A DNA stretch of 53,175 nucleotides, taken from contig KV425627.1 in NCBI GenBank assembly GCA_001632425.1, forward strand, positions 11,236 to 64,410, in the 5' to 3' direction. Position 1 is the stretch's first letter; every line of letters begins with the position of its first letter. Shown here piece by piece: positions 24,028-37,061 of this stretch. The position numbers were made by a program, and so were the translations under genes. The stretch comes from Neolentinus lepideus HHB14362 ss-1 (lineage: Eukaryota > Basidiomycota > Agaricomycetes > Gloeophyllales > Gloeophyllaceae). Below the pieces are notes generated by a model. That model did no database searches. It saw nothing but the letters and a program-made list of their open reading frames with translations, and was not told the DNA's origin.

Positions 24028-26823
24028 TCTCCCTCCATCTCAGCTCCAACTTTACACCACACGATTTCAGACGATCTTCATGCACGATTTGGTCCAGAGC
24101 TTATTATCGTATACTCTATAGAGCTTGCTGTGAGTTTTTGGGTTTCGCTTTCTTTCCATAATGTACAATTACCACGTTAGTTACCATCGGATATACATGT
24201 CCCACATTCTGTAGCACAAACAGTCTGAGTTACAAACTGCGTCTTCAACTATAAGGAAATGCTCCAGTCCAAGTTCCCTCGCAGTGCATTCTCCCAGCCT
24301 ACCGGCATCTGCCGATGCCACAGCTCTCGGTAGCTGCACGCCGCATCGGCATGTACAATACACAAGGCTTGGTGAATCGAAACAACCCTCTCAAGCCACA
24401 GCTCGCAGCAGTGGCATGAAATGCCTTCCACTTCACCTTCCAACATTATCGACGCTCTGTCACGGCATTCCGACGTCGTCTTACCACGTTTTTCTGGATC
24501 AGAGCTCCAAATTTCTGAAGGAAAGTTTGTGCCTTGCAAATACGCTCTATTCTACGACAATATCACCTGCTGCGGAGATGCTCGAATCGATCTCTTGTCC
24601 TGATGGTGCGACGTTCTCTCGCTACTATTCGTAAATCGTCCGGTACAACAGCAGAATGAAACACGGAGCAAATTTTGCAAATGCAAGACATCCCACCAAT
24701 CGCGGAAGTCTTCATCCTAGATTCGATTCTAAGCGCATCAAGCCGAGCTGCCGGCTTGTCACGCTTTGTATCGTCAGGCTGGGCCCGTTTATAAACTTTC
24801 ATCTAGCAAGGGTGGCCACACCCCCTTCCTGCATTTCTAAACGTCTCTAAACTCTCGCTTAGCATCGACTGTGTCCACGTATCATAGAAACCGCGTGTAC
24901 ATCATCAGTGTGTGCTTTTTGGGGTCATAACTTGTGGTACATCCCTTCACAGTCGCGATTTAGGATCATCTATCGTTACGGATGGGCCAAACGTCTCTAT
25001 CCTGCACTTTGCAGCATGGGACGCAACGTGACCAGGAACTTTATGATGTTTAGCACCGCCATATTATTTTATCTTACCGGAATTCACTCAAGGCCACTTC
25101 TAGATAAATTACAGAACTGGTGAGATGCAAACGGTCATCAGCCCGAGGTCTAACCGCGTATAGCATAGTTTGCCAAGACAGAATACATTGTAGGCGGGAC
25201 CTGCAGCTTCGAGATCGCAAGCCACGCTCAAATCGAAAAATGTTTCGAGTCAGGAAGTCCGCCGGTCTTGTACTTACTCTCACAATTTGAACAGATGCTC
25301 TTAGGTCAAGGCTCAAAGTTCTCTCGCATTCCGTGGTTCCGGTCAACTCCTGGGCATTGAAATGGTGGCACGGTCTGGAACTATTGAGGGCACCCCTTGC
25401 GAATAGCGAGCATTGCCAGTTGGGCCCCATCTGCGTCAGGAGCGACACCAATTGGACCCACCTCGCTCCGATGTTTCTCAAGACACTCAGTGCGAGCTGT
25501 CTATGCCGCATTAATCGGGGCATTTGGCATGCGGACATTAGTACTTCTGACAAGCGACATCTTTGGACTCGCAAAACAATTGCCTTGAGTTACTCCATTT
25601 TTCGGAGATCTCACACTCGTCGATTCATCGACAGTGATGGTAAAATGTCGAAAGGGAATGAGAGAGCTATGACTTTTTACCGAGGCTTAGACGTTGAGTT
25701 AGCGATTCATGCTACAAATATTGTTAGAGGACGACTCGGATCCTCCGAGGCGAGCAAACAATACCGGTGAACAACACTGTTTCACTATCACGGTCTTCGA
25801 ATTAAACCTCGCACCATTAGTATCCACGGTTGTCGCAAAGGACACAGTCATTGGTGTGTGGGCTATTTCTTCATCGCGTTGGATCCTTCCAGCCTCCAAT
25901 CGGCATTGTTATGCAACCAAGCCTGCCGACCCGAGGCCCGAGGGTGATATGACTAAAGGACAGTTGTAAACCTGACCTTCAATTGTGGACCCTTTGCATA
26001 CGTATGCCTGTAAGGCGACTTATTATGCGAAGCCGCTTGTACTACCGGAAAATACCATCAACGGGACTGAATGGTTTTATAGTTAACAGACTTTCGGCGC
26101 CATAACAGATACCCTTGCCGGGATTCTTTCTCTGCGACACGGACTCAACTTCACGATGCCGAATTGTAATCATTGCCGCGGGCTTGCCGGAGAGGAGAAG
26201 TTCGGCTCGGATTCTTCTACTTCTGCGAGTGCGTCGGCCACGTGAGCCGCACTGAAACTATTCGGTACAAGAGTATATGTACACTTGATGCCACCGCCAC
26301 ATATAAGCCTAATAAGCTTTATACCGTTGTCGTTCCTTGCAATATGATTCCGCTAGGAGGTCCCTCAGATACAATATACCTGGTCTGCAAGCCATCATGA
26401 CAAGCGTCCTCATAGCGTGGTCGTCATTCTCCACTCTCTGAAGCAATAGTGCTCACTGCTTTCAACAATGCAGGTTAGGAAGCCAGGGGTGGTTCCTGTG
26501 GGAAGTTACTTGCCGGTCCTTTTCTCACTCGCCTTTGTACTATTCTTGTCAGCCACCGTTCCATTGCCGGGATGTACAACGACTTGTACATCACTCGTGG
26601 CGCTTCTCTAGGTTTCTTCGAATTCTATCGCAGCCTCGTGTGCATAACAAATTACTGTGAGCCGTATGCGCCGATTCCAGGGCCTTGCTTCACTTTCATC
26701 AGCCCTATCGGCGAATCATGGAGATGGCCACTTCGGCCCTCGGATGCCAGGGACTGTCATCCGCCGGCCAGCCTGATTTAAAAGGTTTGGCTCAGCGCTT
26801 TCCTGCCCATACACCAACTCAAC
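24028..26823. other. 2.8-kb gene-poor region
   Basis: This lies between the Rab gene and the start of the NRPS-like gene. Short frames exist on both strands, for example an ATG frame at 24421-24603 (+). None has a recognised domain, a clear continuation through splice sites, or a partner exon. The 200 bases before 26824 presumably carry the promoter of the NRPS-like enzyme. Confidence 0.4.
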
Positions 26824-29800
26824 ATGCTCCTCCCAGCTGTAGATGGCAGCCTCCCGTTCGAAAGCCTCGTCGACTTCCACCTCTCTCACAACCCTCAAGG
26901 AACTTATGCTCTCTTTCCCCAAGAGACAGGCCAAGAGGAATTGCGAGTATCTTTCTTGGAATGGGGTAGAGCTGTGCACCGCGCTGCCCAGCGTCTTCGT
27001 CCTGATCTTTCCGCCGTCAAAGGCGAAGTAGTAGCTTTGATTGCCAACTGTGATACGCTGGTATATACCACCGTTCTCATGGGTATGATAAGGGCTGGAT
27101 TGACGGTAAGTTCACTCTACCGTCATATAAGATCATGGCGTGCTCATACCGGTCCTCAGCCTTTCCCCATATCCCCTCGTAACTCGGCGCCAGCAGTGTG
27201 TAGTATGCTCGAGAAGACGGACTGTCATCGTCTAGTGGCTACCTCCAGTTCGTTGCTCGGACTGCTGGAGGCTACGAAGACGGAACTGGGCATCAGAGGT
27301 TACGAACTGGGCGTCGAGGAAATTCCGTCTTTGACAGACTTGTTTCCATGCCTTGGCAAGGAGGACGCGAGCGACGATTTTCGACTATATCCTGCTTTAA
27401 ATAAGAGTGATCCGAACGACGTTCTAATTTATATCCACTCATCGGGTTCCACCGGGTTTCCTAAACCTATTCCGCAGACGGTACAGATTATATTCGATTG
27501 GTGCAACCAACGTGGGTATTTTCTTCCCCTAGAATAATGACACTTGTCTGAACGAAAATTAATTGCCTAGCTCCCGCCGTCGACGTCCGTGGGCTAGATG
27601 ATTCCCTTGTTCTCGGTGTTGTGGCGCTGCCATCTTTCCATACTTTGGGCTTCACTATGCAGATCATGCTACCGCTCACTACTGGAAAACGCATAGCATT
27701 ATTCCGACCGCAGTTCCCCGATGCACCTATTAACCCAAATCCAGACATCACTATGGAGGCTCTCATGTCGTCTGGATCTACCAGTGTTATAGCCGTACCG
27801 AGCTTTTTCGAAGCGCGTATCTTGGGTATTGATTATCCGCGCGATGCTTAACTAACATCTCTATTACCGCAGAGTTGGGTCAATTCAAAGGAAGCAGTCG
27901 AATACCTTGCGAGTCTAGAATTTGCGGTAAGGGTATATCGCACTGTAAGTTGCATTGTGTTGATCAGTCTCTCAAAGGCCTCGTCCGGAGGCCCTCTGTC
28001 GACGAAGATTGGCGACCGTCTCGTGTCTCAGGGCGTTAAACTCGTATCGCTGTATGGTGCGACTGAAATGGGTATTCCCATGTCGCTGCTGCCAACGGCT
28101 GGTGACAAGGAACCGACGGACTGGCAATATCTCGCTATCACAGACCGGTCACTGCCGCGCTGGGTGCCCCAGGATGATGGCTCGTATGAACTGGACATGC
28201 TGGTAGGTCAATGTCATGCAACTATGATTCGGATTATTGTTCAAATCTCTCAGAGCACACCGACCCACCATCTGGCCAAACTTAACCTCCAGGACGTAGA
28301 AGGGTATGCGACATCCGATGTTTTCGTGAAGCACCCTTCCAAAGACGGTCTGTGGAAAGTGTAGGTAACAATTGCTATAACAGATATCCGACTATGTTGA
28401 CACCGTGATCCTCCTCAGTGTAGGTCGGAGTGATGATGTACTCATTCTGGCTAACGGTATGTAAGAATGCATCCGATGCGACTCTTTCTCATAACTGGGC
28501 AGGCGAGAAGACCGTCCCGGGACCTATGGAGAGTACCATCCTATCGCACCCGTCTATACAGGGTGCAGTCATGTTCGGGCGCGAACGTGACCAGGTTGGT
28601 ATTCTGGTCGAGCCTAAGCCGCAATACGCGTTCGATCCCAGCGATAAAGCTGCTCTGGCTGCATTCAGGAATAAAATCTGGTGAGCAGAAACCTTTTCCG
28701 AATGTCTATCAGGGTGATCTGAGTTGTTCCATGAATAATCAGGCCGGTAGTGGAAGAAGCCAACGAAACGGCGCCGAGCTTCAGCCGTATCTTCAAAGAG
28801 ATGATCCTCGTGACTTCGCCGTGGAAGCCCGTGACGCGCGCACCAAAGGGCACTGTGATGCGCAAAGCCACGCTGACAGAGTACGCACAGGAGATCGAGG
28901 ATATGTACGTGTACTGAAATGGCTGTGACGCACTCTTACACTTTTCTGTCCTCAGTTATGAGACGGTCGAGGCCAGTACGAAGGCAGGCGACATCGCGCC
29001 ACCAGAATCTTGGGCGGAACCCATCGTAACGAATTGGCTTGCGTCCCAAGCAGCGTCTCTTAACAATGATCGTTCGCCAGAACTTGATGTTGATCTATTC
29101 GCACAAGGTTTCGACAGGTAAAAGACTCTGCTGCAATCTCGAGGATCTTTCTAACACTCCCGAGTGTGTCAGTTTGAGCGCAACATTGCTCAGAAACCGG
29201 ATCATAGGCGCCTTACGTTCCTCCGCGTCCGCCGCCAACGAGGTCGCTTTCAAAGTTAATCAAAGCATCGTCTTCGCACACCCAACAATCAGACAGCTCG
29301 CAGGCAAGATCGCCTCCTTGGTAGATCAGCGTACCACTGACGTCGTTGGGAGCAAGCCAACAAGGAATATCGTCAACATGATAGCCAAGTACAGTGCCAC
29401 CTTGCCAAAGGAGGAAGAGCGACCAATCGTCGTTCTCCTCACCGGCTCTACGGGAAGCCTCGGGTCCCATCTCCTGTTGCAGCTGATCCAAACCGAGAGG
29501 GTTGCGAAGGTCTACGCCTATAACAGGAAATCCAGTGCCGTTTCTTCTTTCGAGAGACAGAAAGCTGCGTTCGTGGACAAGGGTTTCGATTGCAGTTGCT
29601 TGGATGATGCTGTGATACAGTCGAAGGTCGTTTTTCTTGAAGGCGAGGCTGCTCGTGACAGCCTTGATTTAGACACTAAGATCTATGAGGAGGTAAGCCA
29701 TTCCTAATCGACAGTAGCCGAGATCACTCACGAGAAACCGGTTTTTGTAATCATGGTCTTAGCTGCAAAATACCTGCACGCATATCATTCACAACGCATG

Positions 29801-30942
29801 GCGTCTGGACTTCAATCTGTCCTTGTCTTCATTTGAGTCTCACATTGCTGGAACTCGCAACTTGCTTACCCTCGCTCTCACTTCGGCCAAATCCTGGAGT
29901 CCACGGTTCCTGTTCACGTCCTCGATATCGGTATTGCAGCATTGGGACACTGGCAAGGGTTTTGCGCCTGAAGAAGACTATTTGGATGTTGATGTGGCGG
30001 TCGGTCATGGATACGGTGAAAGTAAGTGGATATTATTAGTCAGAAGCCTGCCGCTGATTATTATTGACATAATAATCAGGTAAATACGTGGCCGAGCAGG
30101 TACGTCGGTCAGGTCTCGATCTCGAATAAACTACTTATAATCGTTTCTGCTCAGTTGATCTTGAGTACTCCACTTCAATCGACTTCGTTCCGCATTGGCC
30201 AGATTTCGGGCGGATCTCCCAATGGGTCTTGGGCGCTCACCGACTGGGTTCCCATAATAATCAAATCGTCTGTTGGTCTGGGCTGTCTGCCCGATTCAGG
30301 TGGTGTGAGTGGTCGTGCCCAGTATAGCCCTTGCCGAAATTTACAAAACAAACCAATAACAGGTCATCTCCTGGTTACCTATGCACAGTGTTGCACACTC
30401 TATCCTCGACGTTGCTTTTGCACCACCGAACGTTTGCTTGCCCCGTACCTTGCACATCAACCATCCTCGACCAGTGCGATGGACTCGGGTCATGCAAGAG
30501 GTGCGAGAAGTGCTAATCGATCGCGGAGTAGCAGTTGGCTCCACAGACCGGCTTGAACCGCAGCAGGAAGCGAGGTATAAGGAATTGCCCCTCATTCCCT
30601 TCTACGACTGGGTTCAACGTGTTAAGGAGCGATCCATCAATCCAACGAAGGGGGATCTAAACAGAATAGTGAGTATAGCCACTATAATTGCGACATAAGA
30701 CTAATGTATCATCATTCATCTAGCCCGCTATCAAGCTGTTGGATTTCTTCAGCTCCATTGCAGCCGGCGATCTTGCGGCCGAGGACCGAGGTCTTAAAGA
30801 GTACGAGACGGGCAATTGGGCACAGCTGGGGACTTCTGAAGCCGTAAGAGTGAGCGAGACCATGAAGAATATGACGCAGATCACGAAGGGCGACGTGAGC
30901 ATGTGGATAGACTACTGGATCAGCAAGGGCCTGTTCCAGTAG
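26824..30942 (+). CDS. NRPS-like adenylation-thiolation-reductase enzyme
   Basis: Predicted protein of 1,091 aa from 16 exons: 26824-27105, 27160-27511, 27571-27812, 27873-27926, 27978-28202, 28254-28360, 28419-28456, 28503-28680, 28743-28904, 28956-29117, 29173-29692, 29763-30021, 30080-30099, 30155-30304, 30363-30668, 30724-30942. The adenylation domain has A3 IHSSGSTGFPKP, A5 YGATEMG and VGRSDDVLI. The carrier domain has GFDSLSATLL, and its phosphopantetheine serine codon is split by an intron. The thioester reductase has LLTGSTGSLGSHLL for NADPH, TSSIS, and the catalytic pair in YGESKYVAEQ. By family it activates a carboxylic acid, loads it on the carrier and releases it as aldehyde or alcohol. 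Without a condensation domain it handles a single acid, as alpha-aminoadipate or aryl-acid reductases do. The substrate cannot be told. The intron after 27812 needs a GC donor (see findings). Confidence 0.88.
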
Positions 30943-31363
30943 TACCGAACGCCTACCCGCATATAATGTACGAATGGTAGCGTAGAGCTCTTGCCGAAGC
31001 AGAGACCGAATTGATAGATGGAGAATAATTGCGAAGGGTTCGACTGCGCATCAATCATAGGGCTAAGCAAGGGATATACCTCAAGAACAACGTAGGCTGA
31101 CATGTCGGGCTTCAAGTATAGATTCTGAGTCCGGACGTTGGCTTACTTTCCCACGAACCCGCAGACTCTACAGCAGCCTCCGACAAATCCCGCGGCCCAT
31201 GTAAACCGCTGAGCGAAGATATATTGCAGTGCAGACGCCCAATCTGCTGTCGTTCCCCAACAACGACATAGGTAATCCTCCGAATCAGTCCCACCTCATC
31301 ACGGTAGACATATGGTCCCTCATTGCATCCAAAGAAACAACTGAACCTTTATTTCGCAGCGTT

Positions 31364-32268
31364 ATGTCCCATTCAGAGGCCCCGATGAAGTGGTCTGAGA
31401 AGTTCAATCTTTTGAATAATGTTCTCCAGATAATCCAGACAGCCTTTTGGCCTACCATGCTTGCCATAACAAAATCTCCGATGTTATTGCTGCGTCCCCA
31501 CGCCGTCTCAGAATTATTCATGTCCCATGTCTGGGTAAACATGGGACCCGGTGTAGATGAAGGCGGCAAAGAAGTTAAGGAGAGTCTTATCACCCCTCAC
31601 GCTTATGGCGTTGTTCTAGATATTGGTGCAGGTAATGTCAATATTCTATCCGATAGTAATATCAGAGGCTTGATGCAACCTTATCGCACTCACACGCAGG
31701 CCACGGTCACAGTATCAAATATCTCGACCCCACCAAAGTGACCAAGTACATTGCCCTAGAGCCGAACATACACATGCTCGACCAGATCCGTCACAACGCT
31801 GCTCTAGCAGGGTACACAGAATCCGCTGGAACACTGCAGATTCTGCCTTATCCAGCAGAGGCTCTGCCACAAATCATCGGTGCACTCGCTCCAAAGCCTC
31901 AATCCATCGATACCTTGATCTCCATCCTCACTTTATGCTCATTGCCTACAGAGCCTTCGCCCTCGGACGTCGTCACGGCCTTGGTCGCAACCCTGCTCAA
32001 GCCAGGCGGCACGTTCTTATTCTACGAGCACGTATTGAGCCCTCTTAAGGAGGTGCAATGGTGGCAATGGTTCTGGACGCCGCTGTGGAGTAAAGCGGTC
32101 GGTGGGTGCAGACTTGATAGAGATACCCCTGCGATAGTAAAGGCAATGGGGATACAGGACCGAGGGGATGAGACGGGGATGTGGAGGGAAGGTGAAATGT
32201 GGGGGAAGGATGGGGAGAACGTCGATGCTATATTCTGGCATAGTATAGGTAGATTCGTCAAGGCCTAA
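31364..32268 (+). CDS. Class I SAM-dependent methyltransferase (METTL7-like)
   Basis: Predicted protein of 278 aa from two exons, 31364-31631 and 31700-32268, with a phase-1 intron splitting the SAM-binding motif. Joined, the motif reads VVLDIGAGHGHS, followed by YIALEPN (acidic residue for the ribose) and, later, LLKPGGTFLFYEHV. The N-terminus carries a hydrophobic stretch (IIQTAFWPTMLA), which could tether it to membrane as in METTL7 proteins. The frame is open upstream from 31229, but the bases before the chosen ATG look like a splice acceptor, so an extra 5' exon is possible. It lies 421 nt after the NRPS-like gene on the same strand. It may modify that enzyme's product, but this is inference. 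Confidence 0.8.
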
Positions 32269-32543
32269 ACCATGGACTACACGGCCGCCCGCGAACAGAA
32301 CTGTGATCAGACGTCTGTTGGTTCTGTATCTAGGTCTGAACTCCAGACGGCTTGCCTCTCATAGCATAGTCAAGAAGCAAATATGGTGCTTACGATCCTG
32401 CCCGCCGGTCCTGTACGCATCGTTGAGGTTCGCTGTTCAAAATGTTCATTGACGATGAAGTGTTACGACAGCTGGAGATACTTTTGAGAACACACAGAGA
32501 GAGTCTAAATTACAACATGCGACAGACGAGGTCCATTACGGGA

Positions 32544-33594
<1,051 letters not shown>

Positions 33595-34184
33595 GACTAT
33601 TCTCAGTTAAGAGGCTCGTTCTGCAGAGATGTAGTACAACCTTCAGATGGATGCGACGAAAGGAAGCGATAGAGTACCGAGTATTGAATATTGAATATTG
33701 AGTAAGTAGGACTGAAATTCCCACGCTAATACGGACCGTCCACGTTATCTCCACGTGGCGCAGTCACTCCTCTGCGTCAAACACTGTGAACGACGGTGAT
33801 TCCTGCCCAGGACGAATTCGTGTCGCGGTGAGAAACATTAATGCAGCCAATCTTGACACACATTCTGATCGCAAGTACGGTTTACTTAGGTATCTGTGGC
33901 CTCAACCCGCTTTACACACCCGTCCCTGCATTCCCCAGTTTTAGCGTTGGAACACTGACGACAACGGCATTTCCGTCAGTCTAGGACATCGAGGCAAGCA
34001 CTGGTTGTTCTCCCTAATTCTACTGAAGTGTATTTATCTGCCGACTTCACAGATCAGGGGTATTGGAGTACATCCTAGAGCGGAGGGAAAGTACTGTATA
34101 CAGTGCAAAACTCGGAGAAAGGGTGAGTCAACCACGGTGAAAAGAGAACATAACCTCATGGGATACTTCTTGGTGCCGACAGCT

Positions 34185-35501
34185 ATGCCAATACGCATCA
34201 GCAGCCTCCCCAGGCCCTTGGCCACAGTGCTTACGGCATTCGTGGCAGCGGTCGGCCGCCTCGACAAGTCGTTATCCCCATCTGATACCATAGCTCGACT
34301 CCGCCAGTACACCTTCACTCTTTCCGATTCGATATACATCTTACATATCACGCTCGCTGCTTTCTGGATTACCCTAATGCAGTTTCCGCCCTTCCCCTTC
34401 AAACTGGTCATACCTATCCTATACGCAATATTTCTTTTGATACCCCTCACGTCGCAATTTTTTCTGCCTGCTATCCCAGTCGCGTCGTGGATTCTCACAT
34501 TCTATACGTCTCGATTTATCCCGGAGTCATGGCGTCCCTCCATCTCGGTATCTCTCCTACCCACTCTCGAGACAGTTCTCTACGGTGCTAACGTATCCGA
34601 CATCCTTACACGCTTCACCCACCCGGTCCTCGATATTATTGCCTGGCTTCCGTACGGACTAATCCACTTCGTATTTCCCTTCGTTGTAGCGGCATTCCTA
34701 TGGCTCTTCCGGCCGAAGCAAGCACTGCACCTATGGGCACGCACTTTTGGGTACATGAACCTGATTGGCGTTATTATCCAGATCCTGCTTCCATGTGCGG
34801 CACCCTGGTACGAACTTATCTACGGCCTGACCCCCGCAAACTATTCCATGCCCGGCTCAGCCGGAGGCCTTGGTCGTATTGATGCCTTGTTCGGCTCACA
34901 CGGCTATGAGACGACGTTTTCCAACTCACCTGTCGTCTTCGGTGCCTTCCCCTCCCTCCACGCCGGCTGCGCCACCATCGAAGCGCTCTTCATCTCCCAT
35001 TTCTTCCCGTCGATGACGAAGTACATCTGGGTGTACGCCGGCGTCTTGTACTGGGCCACCATGTACCTAACTCACCACTATCTGATCGACGTCGTCAGTG
35101 GTGCATGCCTCGCTACCGCATGCTTCTACTTCTTCCTTCCCGACGAGTTCCGTGGGCCGCTTGCAACGGCGCCCCCTACCACTCCCGGTCGTCGATCGAA
35201 GTACGATGTGTATGATCTCGAGGAGCCTCGGTCGCGAGGGGCGGAAGTAGACGACTTCGAGCTGTCTAGCGCATCGGACGAAGAGATGGACATCACGTAC
35301 CGATCGCCCTTGCCCGGTCAGCAGCAACAGCAGAAACCTAGTGAACAGGGGAAGAAGAGTCATCGCCATACTGCAAGTATTGCGAGCTTGATTCGGGCGG
35401 AGGAGCGCGTCGAGGACGGATGGAGCCCTATCATAGGCTCGTTCGCGTTCCCACCGGGCTCACCGGCTGCTTCACGGGAGAGGGAAGACTCGAGGGTTTA
35501 G
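34185..35501 (+). CDS. AUR1: Inositol phosphorylceramide synthase catalytic subunit
   Basis: Single-exon protein of 438 aa from the chosen ATG; in-frame ATGs at 34158 and 34005 would lengthen it. Several hydrophobic membrane spans are visible. The PAP2-like catalytic motifs are complete: GSAGGLGRIDALFG, then FGAFPSLHAG at about residues 254-263, then THHYLIDVVSG with catalytic His and Asp near residues 297-301. The C-terminal ~100 residues are hydrophilic, with a Gln run. By family this Golgi enzyme moves phosphoinositol from phosphatidylinositol to ceramide, an essential fungal step and the target of aureobasidin A. The lack of introns is exceptional in this window. Confidence 0.93.
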   Translation: MPIRISSLPRPLATVLTAFVAAVGRLDKSLSPSDTIARLRQYTFTLSDSIYILHITLAAFWITLMQFPPFPFKLVIPILYAIFLLIPLTSQFFLPAIPVASWILTFYTSRFIPESWRPSISVSLLPTLETVLYGANVSDILTRFTHPVLDIIAWLPYGLIHFVFPFVVAAFLWLFRPKQALHLWARTFGYMNLIGVIIQILLPCAAPWYELIYGLTPANYSMPGSAGGLGRIDALFGSHGYETTFSNSPVVFGAFPSLHAGCATIEALFISHFFPSMTKYIWVYAGVLYWATMYLTHHYLIDVVSGACLATACFYFFLPDEFRGPLATAPPTTPGRRSKYDVYDLEEPRSRGAEVDDFELSSASDEEMDITYRSPLPGQQQQQKPSEQGKKSHRHTASIASLIRAEERVEDGWSPIIGSFAFPPGSPAASREREDSRV

Positions 35502-35726
35502 AGCGCGCAAAGATACATATTTTTTCTCACTGGATATTAGCATTGTTATCTATTTACCTTGAACTGAGGATTTATTGTTGGCATTCACATATCAAATGCA
35601 TCAACTGCGTGAGAGTTATGACTTCGAACGTTATGGGTGCTTGTACTTAGATGATACCGCAGATAACGTCAAGACGATTGTTGACTGTTCCTTCTACCTA
35701 GCAGCGCACAGCCCGAAACATTTAGA

Positions 35727-36835
35727 ATGGTTACAGCTCTCCCTTCATCGATGCTGAAAGAGCAATATGAAGAACAAGGCTTTGTGATTATTCCGGGTCT
35801 TGTCGAGGACTTAGAAGAGCACAGGCAGGCAGCTGAACGGGCCATCGAACGAACACGATCTGGCTCTTGGCCTCATCGCCGCGTCGTAGGGAAGCAATTC
35901 CCTCCCTACGGTAATGACGACCCTGACTCGTGGGGGGTACAACATGTTATGCATCCCGATCTCGGAGAGCCCGTGTTTGCAAGGTGGTACACGTCGGATG
36001 CACAGACTCGGGTGGTCCAGGAGCTCCTGGAATGCCCAGCAGAGAATTTGCAGATGGGTGAATATCCTATGTTGGGAGGTTTGCCAAAGCTAACGCATAC
36101 CGACCTATCGAAGAGCTCTTTAATATGCTTATCAATCCGAACGCACATAACTTTGCCTTGCGGTGGCATCGTGATGACGTGAAAGAAACCGCGACAGAGG
36201 AAGAGGAGCGCAGTGCTTTAGGCGTTTGGCACTATGGGGTAAGTAGCTGTGGGTGACCGTATCGGAAGCGGGCTCTAATCTCCTGGTCGGTAAAGGTTCA
36301 ATGGAATACGTACGTCATCCTTGATATAGATTTGATGAGAATTTACAATGAATAGCTGCATGCAGCGCGCTGTACGACGATTCTTGCCTCTATGTCGTGC
36401 CTAGGTCGCACAGGAATCCTCGAACACCCGATCAAAGAAAGCACTCCTCGACGTCCGAAGCACCGAAGGATCCGATGGATATGCCCGGAGCGATACAGGT
36501 GACGATCAAGGGTACGTCAAGGACTTCATCTACATTCAATAGCTAAAAACCTAAGTATCATTGTATCAGCTGGAGAAAGCGTATTCTACAATTCGAACAT
36601 CCTCCACTGCGCAGCATACGATTGCAGCCAGAAACGAGCCACGCTGCACGCCACCATGGGTGACACCCGCGCGGGTGCCTCTCGTGCCCGGAATATTTTG
36701 CAGCACGGATTGGCGTGGATGAAGGAGGACGCATTTCGGGATACGCTTGACGAGAAGGGTAAAGCCATGCTGAGCCGACTGATCAAGATGCAGGAGAGCG
36801 TTAATGATGATGTCGGCTATTCGTTGATGAATTAG
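35727..36835 (+). CDS. Phytanoyl-CoA dioxygenase-like Fe(II)/2-oxoglutarate enzyme
   Basis: Predicted protein of 293 aa from five exons: 35727-36057, 36114-36238, 36296-36309 (a 14-nt micro-exon), 36366-36511 and 36570-36835. Iron ligands are visible: the HxD pair in ALRWHRDD (about H129 and D131) and a distal His in NSNILHCAAYD (about H218), with KRATLH further on for 2-oxoglutarate. The N-terminus (YEEQGFVIIPGLV) is typical of the PhyH fold. By family it hydroxylates a small molecule using O2 and 2-oxoglutarate. The substrate is unknown: members range from phytanoyl-CoA to secondary metabolites. It starts 225 nt after AUR1. Confidence 0.85.
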
Positions 36836-37061
36836 CCTCCCATTTATGAATTGATCTCTGGGATAATCCTAGCTGTACTTCTTTAACCTTTGAATGCTGC
36901 GTCCGAGTCACGACTCGTCACGCACGCGTGCCTGTGTGACCGTGAAGGTTTCAGCGGCAGCTCATTATCTTCGCCACTGCCTGGGTACGGTACCATCCAC
37001 AGCTCTATTTCTAACTCAACAACACGACAATTGGTTGCATCTGCATTTTGACTGCGATATT

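Noticed and set aside
24421..24603. Small plus-strand frame after the Rab gene as a short secreted or regulatory protein
   Set aside because: No signal peptide, no homology that I recognise and no supporting promoter or splice context.
33680..33703. Short repeat of ATTGAAT units upstream of CFIm25
   Set aside because: Only about three copies of a 7-nt word. Ordinary microsatellite-like noise.
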